A stretch of DNA of 64,000 bases from Eubacterium ruminantium. GTDB taxonomy: Bacteria; Bacillota; Clostridia; Lachnospirales; Lachnospiraceae. Position numbers and translations under genes: made by a program. The notes beneath the pieces are model-generated. The model made no database searches. It saw only the letters and a program-made list of their open reading frames with translations, and was not told where the DNA came from. How positions within the stretch are numbered: the first letter of the stretch is position 1; each line of letters begins with the position of its first letter. Location: NCBI RefSeq assembly GCF_900167085.1, contig NZ_FUXA01000008.1, positions 1-64,000 on the forward strand, written 5' to 3'. Below, one piece after another: positions 37,373-46,690 of this stretch.

Positions 37373-38601
37373 TTTCTTACAGGTATTCCGTTCACTGTCA
37401 GATCTTCTGTTATCTCTATAACAAGACAATTCTTTCCATCGATAACTCTCGTATCGATTATATCTGTATGTTTGCTGTTAATCCTTAAAAGCATATCGGC
37501 TGTCTTAACTTCAAAATTTCTTACAGGTGCAACATTATCAGCAAAGAGCTTTTCTTCAACTTTTACCTTAGGGATATTTTTCCTTATTTCTTCAGGATCG
37601 CTTCCTTCGAATTCTTCGGATTCCACTATCTTATCAATATTCTTTTTGTAGATTTTATTCATGTCAAACTGGTCATCGAACTTTTTATCAAACTGCTCCA
37701 GTTTTTCACTTGAAACTCCACTCTCTTCAAATACATTTCTTATTGATGATTTATCAAGAAATACCGTTTCGCCGGCAGCTTCAGTCTTCTTCTCTTTGAT
37801 AGTCTTATTGAGATTCTCCTGTATGGAAAGAACCGTTTCAAAGCTTGACTCATCTCCGAGCACATCAATTACAAAATCATTGAATCCTTCCTTCTGCTGC
37901 TTTGCAGGAAGAGTTGTTGAAACATCCAGAACATTATCAAGAAGTCCACCCTGAAGCGTATCTGCCTTTCTGCTGAAGAAAAGAAGTGAAGAATCATCAC
38001 TGCTTCTGTCATTAAATGCAGGATAGAGGAATCCATTTTCCGGAAGCTCTACAGCAAATACCTGTTTAAGTGTGTGAATCTCTCTAAGATCATCATCAAA
38101 TCCAAGTCCCGGCTTAGTTAACTTCATAGGACAAATGCTGCATAAAATATAACTATAAACTTCATCCGAAGCATCGTCCATAAGCAGCCCGTCAGTAGAA
38201 ACTCCCGGAACATCATAGGCCTGATAAATAAGAAGTATCAGATAACTTCCGACATAGTTATAATCAGCGATGATCTTATCATAGAATTCCTCTAATAAAT
38301 TCTCTTCTTTAAGTTCACTTTTCCTGATTTTTTCAAGAAGAATCTTGCCCTTATCTCCTGCTTCGCTATTTCCGGAAAAACTCATATCAACAAGATTCTT
38401 ACCCGGTGTACCGGATAAAGTCTTTCTGAATATCTCGAGATATTTATACATTTCCTCTTCCGGAATATTTAAAAATGTACCGCTGAAAGTCTTAGCCTTC
38501 TGCTTTTCGCCATTTACATAGCATCCTGCAAGTCTCTGTATGCCGCAGTCCTGAATAGTGTCATATAATGATTTGATTTCATTTATCTCTTTTTTTATCA
38601 T
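37369..38601 (-). CDS. DUF4317 domain protein
   Basis: A 410-residue soluble protein matching the DUF4317 family of Clostridia: it starts with the typical MIKKEINEIKSLYD and has LAGCYVNGEKQKAKTFSG near residue 25. The function is unknown. It starts 49 bp after the ABC exporter gene ends and may be the last gene of that operon. Its stop codon overlaps the convergent EAL gene by 4 bp. Confidence 0.82.
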   Translation of the reverse strand: MIKKEINEIKSLYDTIQDCGIQRLAGCYVNGEKQKAKTFSGTFLNIPEEEMYKYLEIFRKTLSGTPGKNLVDMSFSGNSEAGDKGKILLEKIRKSELKEENLLEEFYDKIIADYNYVGSYLILLIYQAYDVPGVSTDGLLMDDASDEVYSYILCSICPMKLTKPGLGFDDDLREIHTLKQVFAVELPENGFLYPAFNDRSSDDSSLLFFSRKADTLQGGLLDNVLDVSTTLPAKQQKEGFNDFVIDVLGDESSFETVLSIQENLNKTIKEKKTEAAGETVFLDKSSIRNVFEESGVSSEKLEQFDKKFDDQFDMNKIYKKNIDKIVESEEFEGSDPEEIRKNIPKVKVEEKLFADNVAPVRNFEVKTADMLLRINSKHTDIIDTRVIDGKNCLVIEITEDLTVNGIPVRN

Positions 38602-38650
38602 AAGTCCATACCCTGATTCTTTATAGTAGTATTGACTGACCGCTTATACT

Positions 38651-40807
38651 TTACTGTATCTGAGCAGTGTAAAGATTATAGTATATTCCCTTACTCTCAA
38701 GCAGCTCGCTGTGAGTTCCGATCTCAGCGATCCTGTGGTCGTCAATAACCATTATTCTATCAGCATTTTTCAGAGTAGACAACCTGTGAGCAATTGCAAA
38801 TGTTGTTTTTCCATTGGTGAGACGTTCCAAAGCTTTCTGTATCATGAACTCGCTCTCGGTATCAAGACTCGCTGTTGCTTCATCAAGTATAAGGAGCTTC
38901 GGATCCGGGAGAATAGCCCTTGCAATAGCAATACGCTGTCTCTCTCCTCCTGATAAAGCATAACCTTTTTCGCCTACATAAGTATTGTATCCATTTGGAA
39001 GTCTGCAAATGAAGTCATGAGCATTCGCCATTTTCGCCGCTCTGATTATCTCTTCTATGGAAGCATCAGGCTTTGAGAATCTGATATTATCAATGATCGT
39101 TCCTGAGAAGAGGAATGTCTCCTGAAGAACAACTCCAATCTGAGAATGATATGAACTTCTGCTTATCTCATTTAAATCAACGCCATCTATAAGAAGGCGT
39201 CCGTCATCAATCTTATAAAGTCCCATAAGCAGGTTGATGAGAGTAGATTTACCTGTTCCCGAAGCACCTACTATACCGATCATCTCACCCGGCTTGATCA
39301 CTGCATTTATATCCCAAAGAACCGGCTGGTATGATTTATATCCAAATGTAGCATGCTCGAAAGTTATCTCACCCTTTATATCTATATCACGAACATCCTT
39401 TGACTCTTCAGGAACATCCTGAGCCATAACATCATATATTCTCTCAAGACTGCTTGAAAGCTTTGATATTTCCTGAGGCAATCTGCCCATCCAGTTAATG
39501 TACTGGAAGAGAAGTAAAGTATATGCTATAAACTGGTAAAGTTCACCGGATGACATCTTTCCGGCAAATACATCGCGTCCTCCGAAGTAAGCAACGATTA
39601 CTACTCCAAGTCCCATGAGAACAGAAAGGACAAAGTCAAACATTCCCCAGAAGCGTTCATTTTTCTTCTGAATATCCGCAAGCTTTGTTGAAAGATCTTT
39701 GAATCTTTCTGACTCCGCCTTCTCTTTACCGTAACTTTTTACGATTCTCATTCCCGATATTACGTCCTGAAGATCACTTGATACATCATCATTTTTCCTG
39801 AACTGTATATGGAATACCTGATGAATCTTCTTTCTCAAAGTGATCATAAATACCGATACTATCGGTACTGTAATGAATGTCAGAAGTGCAAGCTTAACAT
39901 TCAAAATAAGCATAAAGATTACATCCCATATGAAAATGAAGAGTATGGCAAAAAGATTACAGAATACATCTTCCATAAACTGTCTTATATATACTGTATC
40001 CTGAATTATTCTGTTAAGCAATTCTCCAGGTCTTCTGTCATTTATAAAACTGAGCGGAAGGTTCTGATATTTCTTAAAAAGTTCCACTCTTAGATCAGCC
40101 GATATCTTAGCACCAAGTCTCGCTGAAGAATTGCTCTTCATAATATTGATGATAACTATGGCTACACTTAGTCCGAACATCATAAGAAGAAAGATAAGTG
40201 CATCCTTCATGCTTCCGCCTTCACGCAGAACATCATCGATAAGATGTTTCTGTACTTCCGGATTAAGAAGAGTTGTTACAGCAACAAGTACCATCAACAG
40301 AAATACCTTTAAAAAGTCCTTCTTATAAGGCTTTGCCATCTTTGTGAAAACCTTTAAAAAGCTTCCTTCTTTTGAGCACTTAGGACAATGCCTTGTTCCC
40401 GGAATTACCCTTCCGCACTTAGGACATATCTTTTCATACTCATTACTTTCAACTTCCTCAAATCTTCCCGAAATGAGAATGTTGATTCCTCTGGCTATAT
40501 AGGCATATCTGCTGAGATGCTTTGAAGAATAATGCACAAGAACCTTCTCGATACCCTTATGTTTAACCGTAAGGATGCCGCCCCCAACGCCCGGCTCAGC
40601 TATTGCATTATCACAATCTTTTATATCAAATATTTTCTTTTCCTCGCCGAATACATAAATCTTCTTAGTTGTTACAACCAGAAAATGGTCATTCGTCCAT
40701 CTTCCTTTTTCGTCGATATCAACCGGAACTGCATAATATATTCTTTCATCATTTGAAAGTTTTATCTCATCGTCGATAGTATTCGGTAATGCATATTTCA
40801 GTATCAT
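38651..40807 (-). CDS. ABC exporter half-transporter with zinc ribbon
   Basis: A 718-residue type IV ABC exporter subunit. Residues 1-130 form a soluble N-terminal domain, followed by a zinc ribbon CPKCGRVIPGTRHCPKC (about 132-148), six membrane helices (about 165-430) and an ATPase domain: GIVGASGTGKSTLINLL, Q-loop VLQETFLFSG, signature LSGGERQRIAIARA, Walker B LLILDEATASLD, and AIAHRLST. Catalytic Glu and His are present. With the DUF1854 gene and another half-transporter upstream it likely forms a heterodimer of the type named 'cyanophycin metabolism-associated' in annotations; the cargo is unknown. Confidence 0.9.
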   Translation of the reverse strand: MILKYALPNTIDDEIKLSNDERIYYAVPVDIDEKGRWTNDHFLVVTTKKIYVFGEEKKIFDIKDCDNAIAEPGVGGGILTVKHKGIEKVLVHYSSKHLSRYAYIARGINILISGRFEEVESNEYEKICPKCGRVIPGTRHCPKCSKEGSFLKVFTKMAKPYKKDFLKVFLLMVLVAVTTLLNPEVQKHLIDDVLREGGSMKDALIFLLMMFGLSVAIVIINIMKSNSSARLGAKISADLRVELFKKYQNLPLSFINDRRPGELLNRIIQDTVYIRQFMEDVFCNLFAILFIFIWDVIFMLILNVKLALLTFITVPIVSVFMITLRKKIHQVFHIQFRKNDDVSSDLQDVISGMRIVKSYGKEKAESERFKDLSTKLADIQKKNERFWGMFDFVLSVLMGLGVVIVAYFGGRDVFAGKMSSGELYQFIAYTLLLFQYINWMGRLPQEISKLSSSLERIYDVMAQDVPEESKDVRDIDIKGEITFEHATFGYKSYQPVLWDINAVIKPGEMIGIVGASGTGKSTLINLLMGLYKIDDGRLLIDGVDLNEISRSSYHSQIGVVLQETFLFSGTIIDNIRFSKPDASIEEIIRAAKMANAHDFICRLPNGYNTYVGEKGYALSGGERQRIAIARAILPDPKLLILDEATASLDTESEFMIQKALERLTNGKTTFAIAHRLSTLKNADRIMVIDDHRIAEIGTHSELLESKGIYYNLYTAQIQ

Positions 40808-40827
40808 ATTCTGCCCTCATATCCCCA

Positions 40828-41364
40828 CTACAGGAAAAGGTCCAACATCCTTTTCTCTTTCTGTGTCAACGCATCAGTATCTTTAATCTCGAAACGATTC
40901 TCATCAACGTCCGAGATTATAAGTCTAGTATCTGATAACTTAGTAACCGCATTCGATCCCATATTCATGGAAAACTTACATTCCCCTTTATCTGTCTTTA
41001 CATGAAAATAAGCATATCCATATTCATCTTTAATATTATAGATTTTCTCGATCACCGGTGTAAAATAGCTGAGATTTAACTGTTCATTCAGTATTTCCTG
41101 TACCTCCGAAGGCATAGCTTCAAGGTCTTCAATGATACCAATCTCCTTATCACCGTTACCATGATCCCTTATAGAAATATATTTATTTGCATCGGAAAAA
41201 GGAAAGAGTCTTACTACCTTGATGCGGTCATAATGCACGCCATTATAATCAAGACTTACAAATCCGCCTTCGGTCCTCTCAAACTTTTCTTTGTCAGTGA
41301 TCATATGAATCGCTGTCATTTCCTCAGCTTTTTTCTCAAAAATATTTAGAGTATTGTCCGCCAT
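40828..41364 (-). CDS. DUF1854 domain protein associated with ABC exporter
   Basis: A 178-residue soluble protein of the DUF1854 family: GGFVSLDYNGVHYDRIKVVRLFPFSD is the recognisable segment, followed by IGIIEDLEAMPSEVQEILNEQL and YFHVKTDKGECKFSM. Members are found next to ABC exporters with an extra N-terminal domain, as here (20 and 23 bp gaps on the two sides). The biochemical role is unknown; a regulatory or cargo-linked subunit is an inference. Confidence 0.85.
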   Translation of the reverse strand: MADNTLNIFEKKAEEMTAIHMITDKEKFERTEGGFVSLDYNGVHYDRIKVVRLFPFSDANKYISIRDHGNGDKEIGIIEDLEAMPSEVQEILNEQLNLSYFTPVIEKIYNIKDEYGYAYFHVKTDKGECKFSMNMGSNAVTKLSDTRLIISDVDENRFEIKDTDALTQKEKRMLDLFL

Positions 41365-41387
41365 ATTCTTCTCCCATCTTTCAACCT

Positions 41388-43667
41388 TTAGAAATTCGTA
41401 TTAAGTGCAAGGGACTTATTCTGTAATTCGAGAAGATTATGGAAAATACCATCTGTATTAGCCATAAGTTCTTCTTCAGTTCCCTCCTCAACTATTCGTC
41501 CACCATCAATAACTATCAGCCTGTCCGCATCACGAAGAGTCGAAAGTCTGTGGGCGATTGAAAGTGTTGTTCTTCCCTTAACAAGGTATTTAAGTGAATT
41601 CTGTATCGCCTTCTCAGTCTCCGTATCAACGCTGGCTGTAGCTTCATCAAGGATAAGAATCTTTGGATTGGCAAGTATAGCTCTTGCTATAGATATCCTC
41701 TGTTTCTCTCCTCCCGAAAGATCCTTTCCGGCAGCACTTATTACAGTGTCATATCCATCAGGAAGTCTTGAGATAAATTCATGTGCACTCGCAAGCTTAG
41801 CTGCACGTATTATCTCTGCTCTTGATGCATTTTCATTTCCGTATGCAATATTCTTAGCAACGGATCCCATGAAGATATATGTATCCTGGGAAACCATGGC
41901 AACATTTCTTCTCAAATCTGAAAGTGCAAGATCTTTTACATCATTTCCGTCTATAAGAATGCTTCCTTCGTTTACGTCATAGAGTCTGGAAATAAGATTT
42001 ACCAAAGTTGATTTACCGGCTCCGGAACGTCCTACGATTCCAAGCATCTCGCCTTCTCTTATCTTGAGATTAATATTCTTCAGTACCGGACGTCCAACCT
42101 GATAACCGAATGTAACATCATTTAAGACAATCTCGCCCTTAGGTGATTCCAGTCTCGTTGGATTTTCTTTCTCCTGTATGTCAGGGATTGCATCAATTAT
42201 CTCAAATAATCTTTCTGCCGAATTGATACTGTCCGACCACATACGGAATACCCATGAGAAGAAATTCATCGGCTCATTGAGCTGCATAACATATCCTACA
42301 AAAGTGATAAGTACACCAAGCTCAATGCTATGTGTCTTAAGTACGAAGAATACTCCGACAATCCATATCCAGATACTTGATATTTCCTGGATTAAGTTAT
42401 ATAAAATTGTGAATCTGTTTCTGAGTCTTACTATGTTGATCTCCGCATCACGAAGATTGTGATTCGGATGGATAAATCTCTCTATCTCTGCTTTTTCCTG
42501 ACCGAAAGCTTTAACTACTCTCGCTCCGGTAAGATTATCATTAGCCTTTCCTGTAACCGCTTTCTCTGCACGATGTCTCTTACCTGCAAGCATCCAAAGT
42601 CCCGGACGAAGCTTTACTGTCATGACTACAAGAAGCGGAAGGAGAATGCATGCTATAAGAGCCATCTTCCAATTCAATCTGTACATAACAACGAAAGTTA
42701 CCACTATCGTTATACTGTGAACAAATATCATCGGAAGTCCGTCTACAAAGAACTCTCTGACTTTTTCGGAGTCACTGAGAACTCTTGTCATAAGACCTCC
42801 TGTTTCTTTATTTACAAAGAAATTAAGAGACAGTTTACTCATATTGTCGAATACATCCGACTTTATATCTCTTACTGCCGAGCTCGATACTTTCGCCATT
42901 ACAAAAATCTGCATATATCTTGATAATCCGACAATGAGACGGCACCCTAACATGGCAAGAGCTACAATACCAAGAGCAAGAAGATATTTTCCTCCGAGTC
43001 CAAAATCAGAAAGGTATGCATCATCCTTTCCGATTACTTTATCGAAAAGAACCTTACCTGTAAGATATGGCCAGGCTATTCCCATAACAGCTGTAATACT
43101 GTATGTGAGAATAAGTGCACATATCTGAGCTTTATATCTTAGGAAGTACTTTAATGTTCTTCCGAAAATCGATCTTTTGTTTTTCTTCTTTGGATTTTCT
43201 TCTTTTTTCTCTTCTTTTACTTCTTCGACAGGAATCTTTCCTTCTTTGACATATGTTCTAAGACGTCGAACGAAGAGATTCATCATTTCCAGATATTTGT
43301 TGGTGAAGACAGCGATTTTCACAGGAACCCCTTCATAATCAGAAGTCATAATATTGGTTCCTATATAATTCTCAAGCCTGATATGCTCCATTTTACTTAG
43401 ATCATATAAAGTGATCTCATAATTCTCAGGCTCATCCAAAATGAATTCATCTGCCTCTCTGACTCCCTTAAATAATTTAATATAATCTCCGGGAAGATGC
43501 ATGATCATGACGCCCAACTTTTCTTTTGTAAAAAAGATATATCCCTTTACATACTCTCCGTCAGAAGACAGATCAATGGGACTTGAAGAAAGAATATCCT
43601 TTTCAGAAATCCCCCGATCTTTAATCTGCTTCAATGCATTTTTAGAAAGTTTATTTTCCAGTTTCAT
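41388..43667 (-). CDS. ABC exporter half-transporter with N-terminal extension
   Basis: A 759-residue ABC exporter subunit. Residues 1-160 are a soluble extension (GISEKDILSSSPIDLSSDGE...) ending in a charged linker rich in Glu and Lys; six membrane helices follow (about 180-470), then the ATPase domain: GIVGRSGAGKSTLVNLI, VSQDTYIFMG, LSGGEKQRISIARA, ILILDEATASVD and SIAHRLST. Catalytic residues are intact in both partners. It heads the operon ABC-DUF1854-ABC-DUF4317. Confidence 0.9.
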   Translation of the reverse strand: MKLENKLSKNALKQIKDRGISEKDILSSSPIDLSSDGEYVKGYIFFTKEKLGVMIMHLPGDYIKLFKGVREADEFILDEPENYEITLYDLSKMEHIRLENYIGTNIMTSDYEGVPVKIAVFTNKYLEMMNLFVRRLRTYVKEGKIPVEEVKEEKKEENPKKKNKRSIFGRTLKYFLRYKAQICALILTYSITAVMGIAWPYLTGKVLFDKVIGKDDAYLSDFGLGGKYLLALGIVALAMLGCRLIVGLSRYMQIFVMAKVSSSAVRDIKSDVFDNMSKLSLNFFVNKETGGLMTRVLSDSEKVREFFVDGLPMIFVHSITIVVTFVVMYRLNWKMALIACILLPLLVVMTVKLRPGLWMLAGKRHRAEKAVTGKANDNLTGARVVKAFGQEKAEIERFIHPNHNLRDAEINIVRLRNRFTILYNLIQEISSIWIWIVGVFFVLKTHSIELGVLITFVGYVMQLNEPMNFFSWVFRMWSDSINSAERLFEIIDAIPDIQEKENPTRLESPKGEIVLNDVTFGYQVGRPVLKNINLKIREGEMLGIVGRSGAGKSTLVNLISRLYDVNEGSILIDGNDVKDLALSDLRRNVAMVSQDTYIFMGSVAKNIAYGNENASRAEIIRAAKLASAHEFISRLPDGYDTVISAAGKDLSGGEKQRISIARAILANPKILILDEATASVDTETEKAIQNSLKYLVKGRTTLSIAHRLSTLRDADRLIVIDGGRIVEEGTEEELMANTDGIFHNLLELQNKSLALNTNF

Positions 43668-43866
43668 ACCCTTAAAATTCCCCTATCATACCATCGTGAA
43701 TGATGAAAAATATATATATATATATTTGTTCCATTCATCATTTACTTACTGTCTACTTGTTCCGCCGGTATATCGGGCAGGTTCATTCTAACCCCTATAC
43801 TTCAGTTGATTATAACATGGAGCATTATTTAATTGAAATATACCAATAATATAATTTTCACATGGT

Positions 43867-44394
43867 TTGTCAGTCTGTGTCAAAGGAAAGCACTTTGATG
43901 AATCTGATATTGAAGAAGGGACTATCCGTTCCTACGATAAAAGAGATTATCGTCTTATGACTACCGATGGAAAGAAGAGCTTGAAGACAGATTGCATCAG
44001 CGCAGTACTTGCTTGCATGACTACTGCAACAAATAAGGTAGAATTCATCTCACAGATGGAAGAGCATGGCTATGAAGTAAAGTGGGAATACATCACCTTT
44101 ACACACATCGAATCCGGCAAATCTTTTAGAGATAAGAACTTAGCAGAAACATATAGTATCGAATTATCAAAGGAGATTTTAGAAGATGCTTTTAACAGAA
44201 ACAGAACAGTTCAGGCGGAGCGAACTGCTATCACAGACGAAGGAAGCAGAGAACGCAAAGTATTGGAAAAACCAGTACGAGAAGCTACAGAAGAATACGC
44301 TAACCCAGATGCAGACCATAGAACGTCAGCAGAAAAGAATAGCACAGTTGGAGGAAAGCCTGGCAATGGCACTTTCAGAGAATGGCCAGTTTAG
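43867..44394 (+). pseudogene. Relaxase/mobilization protein, N-terminally truncated remnant
   Basis: This frame has no credible start (TTG without a ribosome site) and looks like the C-terminal part of a MobA/MobL- or MobP-type relaxase: SVCVKGKHFDESDIEEGTIR, TDCISAVLACMTTATNKVEF, HGYEVKWEYITFTHIESGKS and FRDKNLAETYSIELSKEILE. The nuclease motifs expected further upstream are absent, so the 5' part has been lost. The last about 70 residues overlap the next gene in another frame and may be less constrained. It marks the left border of the accessory island. Confidence 0.6.
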
Positions 44395-44985
44395 ATACTT
44401 GACCGAAAAGTTGATGAAACAGCGAAACGAACTAGAGGAATCGTTGACTAGTATAAAAAGCTCCGCGAGACCTTTAGTCACTGCCTTGAACAGCTTAGGT
44501 CTTTCGGTTTCGGAAGTGGACTAAAAAGCAATACGCTTGAAACACAGGCAGATAGTGTAGCAGAAAAAATTGAAGAAATCCGCGCAAGAGTTGCTGCAGT
44601 AGATCACACTCTAAGAACTCAGTATCTACCATCTCAGGGAAAGGATTTTTGGATTGATAAACAGATAACTCTTGAGTATCAGGAAGAATACAGACTACTA
44701 GACGATTTTTCCGAGTTACTCAAATCAACTTCCCTTATGGTTCTTGCATTAGCTCAGTCAAAGCGTAATAATTTCCGTCCGGAAAAAGAAGTCGATATGC
44801 TTAAAGCCCTGACTTCAAATGAATTTGAATTAACAAAAGAAGAAGTAGCAACCTGCTTCACAACTGCGCTTGCCACTGCGGACAAGATGCTTAGCAATGT
44901 ACCTTCCACTATGAAATCCTTGGAAGAATCTCATGTCTGTCAGCCGATTGACCACAACATTATAAGACGCGGGTGCAGAAGATAA
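44186..44985 (+). pseudogene. Mobilization accessory coiled-coil protein, frameshifted
   Basis: The ATG at 44186 follows AAAGGAG. The first frame runs to 44524 and codes a coiled coil (EKLQKNTLTQMQTIERQQKR). At the A5 run at about 44455-44459 a change to the -1 frame joins ...EESLTSIK to KLRETFSHCLEQLRSFGFGS and a long frame to TAA at 44985 (ending HNIIRRGCRR). The second frame has no start of its own near the junction and is preceded by TAG, so one frameshifted gene of about 265 residues is the simplest reading. Such proteins accompany relaxases in mobilizable elements. Confidence 0.55.
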
Positions 44986-45019
44986 AAAATGGCTTGGGCT
45001 TAATTGCCCAGGCCATTTT
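44986..45019. terminator. Bidirectional terminator at the end of the defense operon
   Basis: AAAATGGCTTGGGC (44986-44999) pairs with GCCCAGGCCATTTT (45006-45019), loop TTAATT-like. It lies between the plus-strand mobilization remnant and the stop of the minus-strand dtcC. Confidence 0.88.
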
Positions 45020-45021
45020 CC

Positions 45022-46257
45022 TTATTCATATTCAAAATATTTCGTTGCCAATTCCAGAAAGAGTTTTGCACTCGTATAAGACGCATATGCATGATAATTA
45101 TCATTTTTATCTGAATCGGCAAAATCACACACAGATTTTAGCGCTATAAACTTAGGTTTTGGAGAAACTGACCATCTTGACGCATAATATACCCCAAATA
45201 TTTCCATTTCAACACCAACTGTATCTCGTATTTGACCATTCTTTATGCTCTCAACGACTTGCGGATTTGCAATTACCGATGCACCTGACGCTACAGGCCC
45301 CATTACTACCTTTAATTCAGTTTCCGGTTTCGTTCCCATGAAACCATTCTTTATGCTCTGCAACAAAGAACCATCTGCCGACACTTTACGAATCATAGTT
45401 GCGACATCTGTATCAATATGAATCTGATCTATAGTATTCCTATGAACAGCTTGCTCGTCTTCTACTACTTCTTTACCTGCGCCATAATCCCATGTATACT
45501 CCGCGGCTATAACATCTCCAAAATTTGCTTTCCCTTTAATCCCAGCCGTTATACCCGTCATCACAACATATCGCGGTGCAAAATTATAGATTAATCGAGT
45601 CGTTAATGTTGCCGCTGGAACCATACCCATATGAGTAGATTGTGCCATAACAACTCGCCTAGTTACACCTTCTTTTTTAAATGTCCCCTCTATATAGATA
45701 TAATCGTCATCAGGTAAAGATACATTTTTAATATTATCAAGCGATGCCTTTACTAACGCCAACTCCTCGCCCAATGCACAAATCACCGCAACATCATAAT
45801 CATATGACCTTCTATCAATATTTTGAGTCAATATTGAGACAAAATCGCGAATGCTATTACTAAGTTTTTTTCGCCACTCATTCGTGGATACATCATAAAG
45901 CAATGATGTATGGATCATTCCTGATTCTATATCAAACTCTTTTGCCAACTCTTCATACGCAGAAAGCGCTATTACATACCGCGGATATGTGTATTCGACA
46001 GCGCCTTTTATTTGCTTTAACAATTTTATGCCTGCGTCCTTTATCAATGATCCGCCCGCAATTTCCGGTAAACAAATATCTAGTATCAATATATCAATAG
46101 AATTTCTTTTTAAAATCCGTTTAGCATCGTTGGCAAATATTGCCGTCTCGATTGACACCTGGCTTTCTCCGTAACTCTTTTTTATTTCTGCAACTATATC
46201 ATTTATCTTATTTACGTTATCGTCAACTACAAGTACCTTTATCATTTTCTTCTCCAA
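45022..46257 (-). CDS. dtcC: Detocs effector: receiver domain fused to nucleoside phosphorylase-type domain
   Basis: A 411-residue protein. Residues 6-125 are a receiver domain with phosphoacceptor Asp60 in ILILDICLP and an acidic pair in VVDDN. Residues about 152-405 are a PNP/MTA-SAH nucleosidase-type domain: DVAVICALGEELALVKA, STHMGMVPAATLTTRLI, VMTGITAGIKGKANFGD, GVEMEIFGVYYA (ribose-binding Glu) and the catalytic Asp region KSVCDFADSDKNDNY. In the described Detocs system this effector, once phosphorylated, cleaves ATP to adenine and ribose triphosphate and stops phage growth. The start overlaps dtcB by 35 bp. Confidence 0.88.
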   Translation of the reverse strand: MEKKMIKVLVVDDNVNKINDIVAEIKKSYGESQVSIETAIFANDAKRILKRNSIDILILDICLPEIAGGSLIKDAGIKLLKQIKGAVEYTYPRYVIALSAYEELAKEFDIESGMIHTSLLYDVSTNEWRKKLSNSIRDFVSILTQNIDRRSYDYDVAVICALGEELALVKASLDNIKNVSLPDDDYIYIEGTFKKEGVTRRVVMAQSTHMGMVPAATLTTRLIYNFAPRYVVMTGITAGIKGKANFGDVIAAEYTWDYGAGKEVVEDEQAVHRNTIDQIHIDTDVATMIRKVSADGSLLQSIKNGFMGTKPETELKVVMGPVASGASVIANPQVVESIKNGQIRDTVGVEMEIFGVYYASRWSVSPKPKFIALKSVCDFADSDKNDNYHAYASYTSAKLFLELATKYFEYE

Positions 46258-46690
46258 TTATTTCATCGATTATTTTTTTCAAGCTTATCGTCCATGAGGA
46301 TTTTTCATAATTCACCGTTCCCTTCCAAATAGAAGAAAGTGTTTTTTCAAATTCTTCATTAAGAGCATCTATAGTGATTCCTCTATCTCCAAAGATATCA
46401 AACTGTGTAACAACGATTGTTGGAACCATCACCTTTCTATGCAACATACGCTTCATTATTTCCTTACCAGCTATGGATTTTTTATCTCCTCCAGTGTCCT
46501 GAATATTCATATCATATACCGGCAAAGACATATCCAGCAATATCAAATCCCAATTTTCATCATATAATCTGCGTAACCCTGCTGTATAAGACATTGCATC
46601 ATGTACACTTACGGTCGGATAATTCTTTTCCAAAAAAGCTTTAATCTTTTTCAACTTACTATGATTATCTTCAATGACTAAAATTCTCAC
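46223..46690 (-). CDS. dtcB: Detocs stand-alone receiver protein
   Basis: A 155-residue protein consisting of one receiver domain with phosphoacceptor Asp53 in LILLDMSLP and acidic residues in ILVIEDNHSK; there is no output domain. A long insert around YDMNIQDTGGDKKSIAGKE follows the phosphorylation loop. In Detocs the equivalent protein is reported to take phosphate from the kinase and buffer against accidental activation of the effector. It overlaps dtcA by 4 bp (ATGA) and dtcC by 35 bp, so the three are translationally coupled. Confidence 0.87.
   Translation of the reverse strand: MRILVIEDNHSKLKKIKAFLEKNYPTVSVHDAMSYTAGLRRLYDENWDLILLDMSLPVYDMNIQDTGGDKKSIAGKEIMKRMLHRKVMVPTIVVTQFDIFGDRGITIDALNEEFEKTLSSIWKGTVNYEKSSWTISLKKIIDEIIGEENDKGTCS

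Noticed and set aside
44186-44985. Programmed -1 frameshift in the mobilization gene
   Set aside because: The site lacks a canonical slippery heptamer in the zero frame and the neighbouring relaxase is already a remnant, so an indel is more likely.
45022-46257. MTA/SAH nucleosidase of the methyl cycle
   Set aside because: Fusion to a receiver domain and coupling to a kinase and a stand-alone receiver fit an immune effector better than metabolic salvage.
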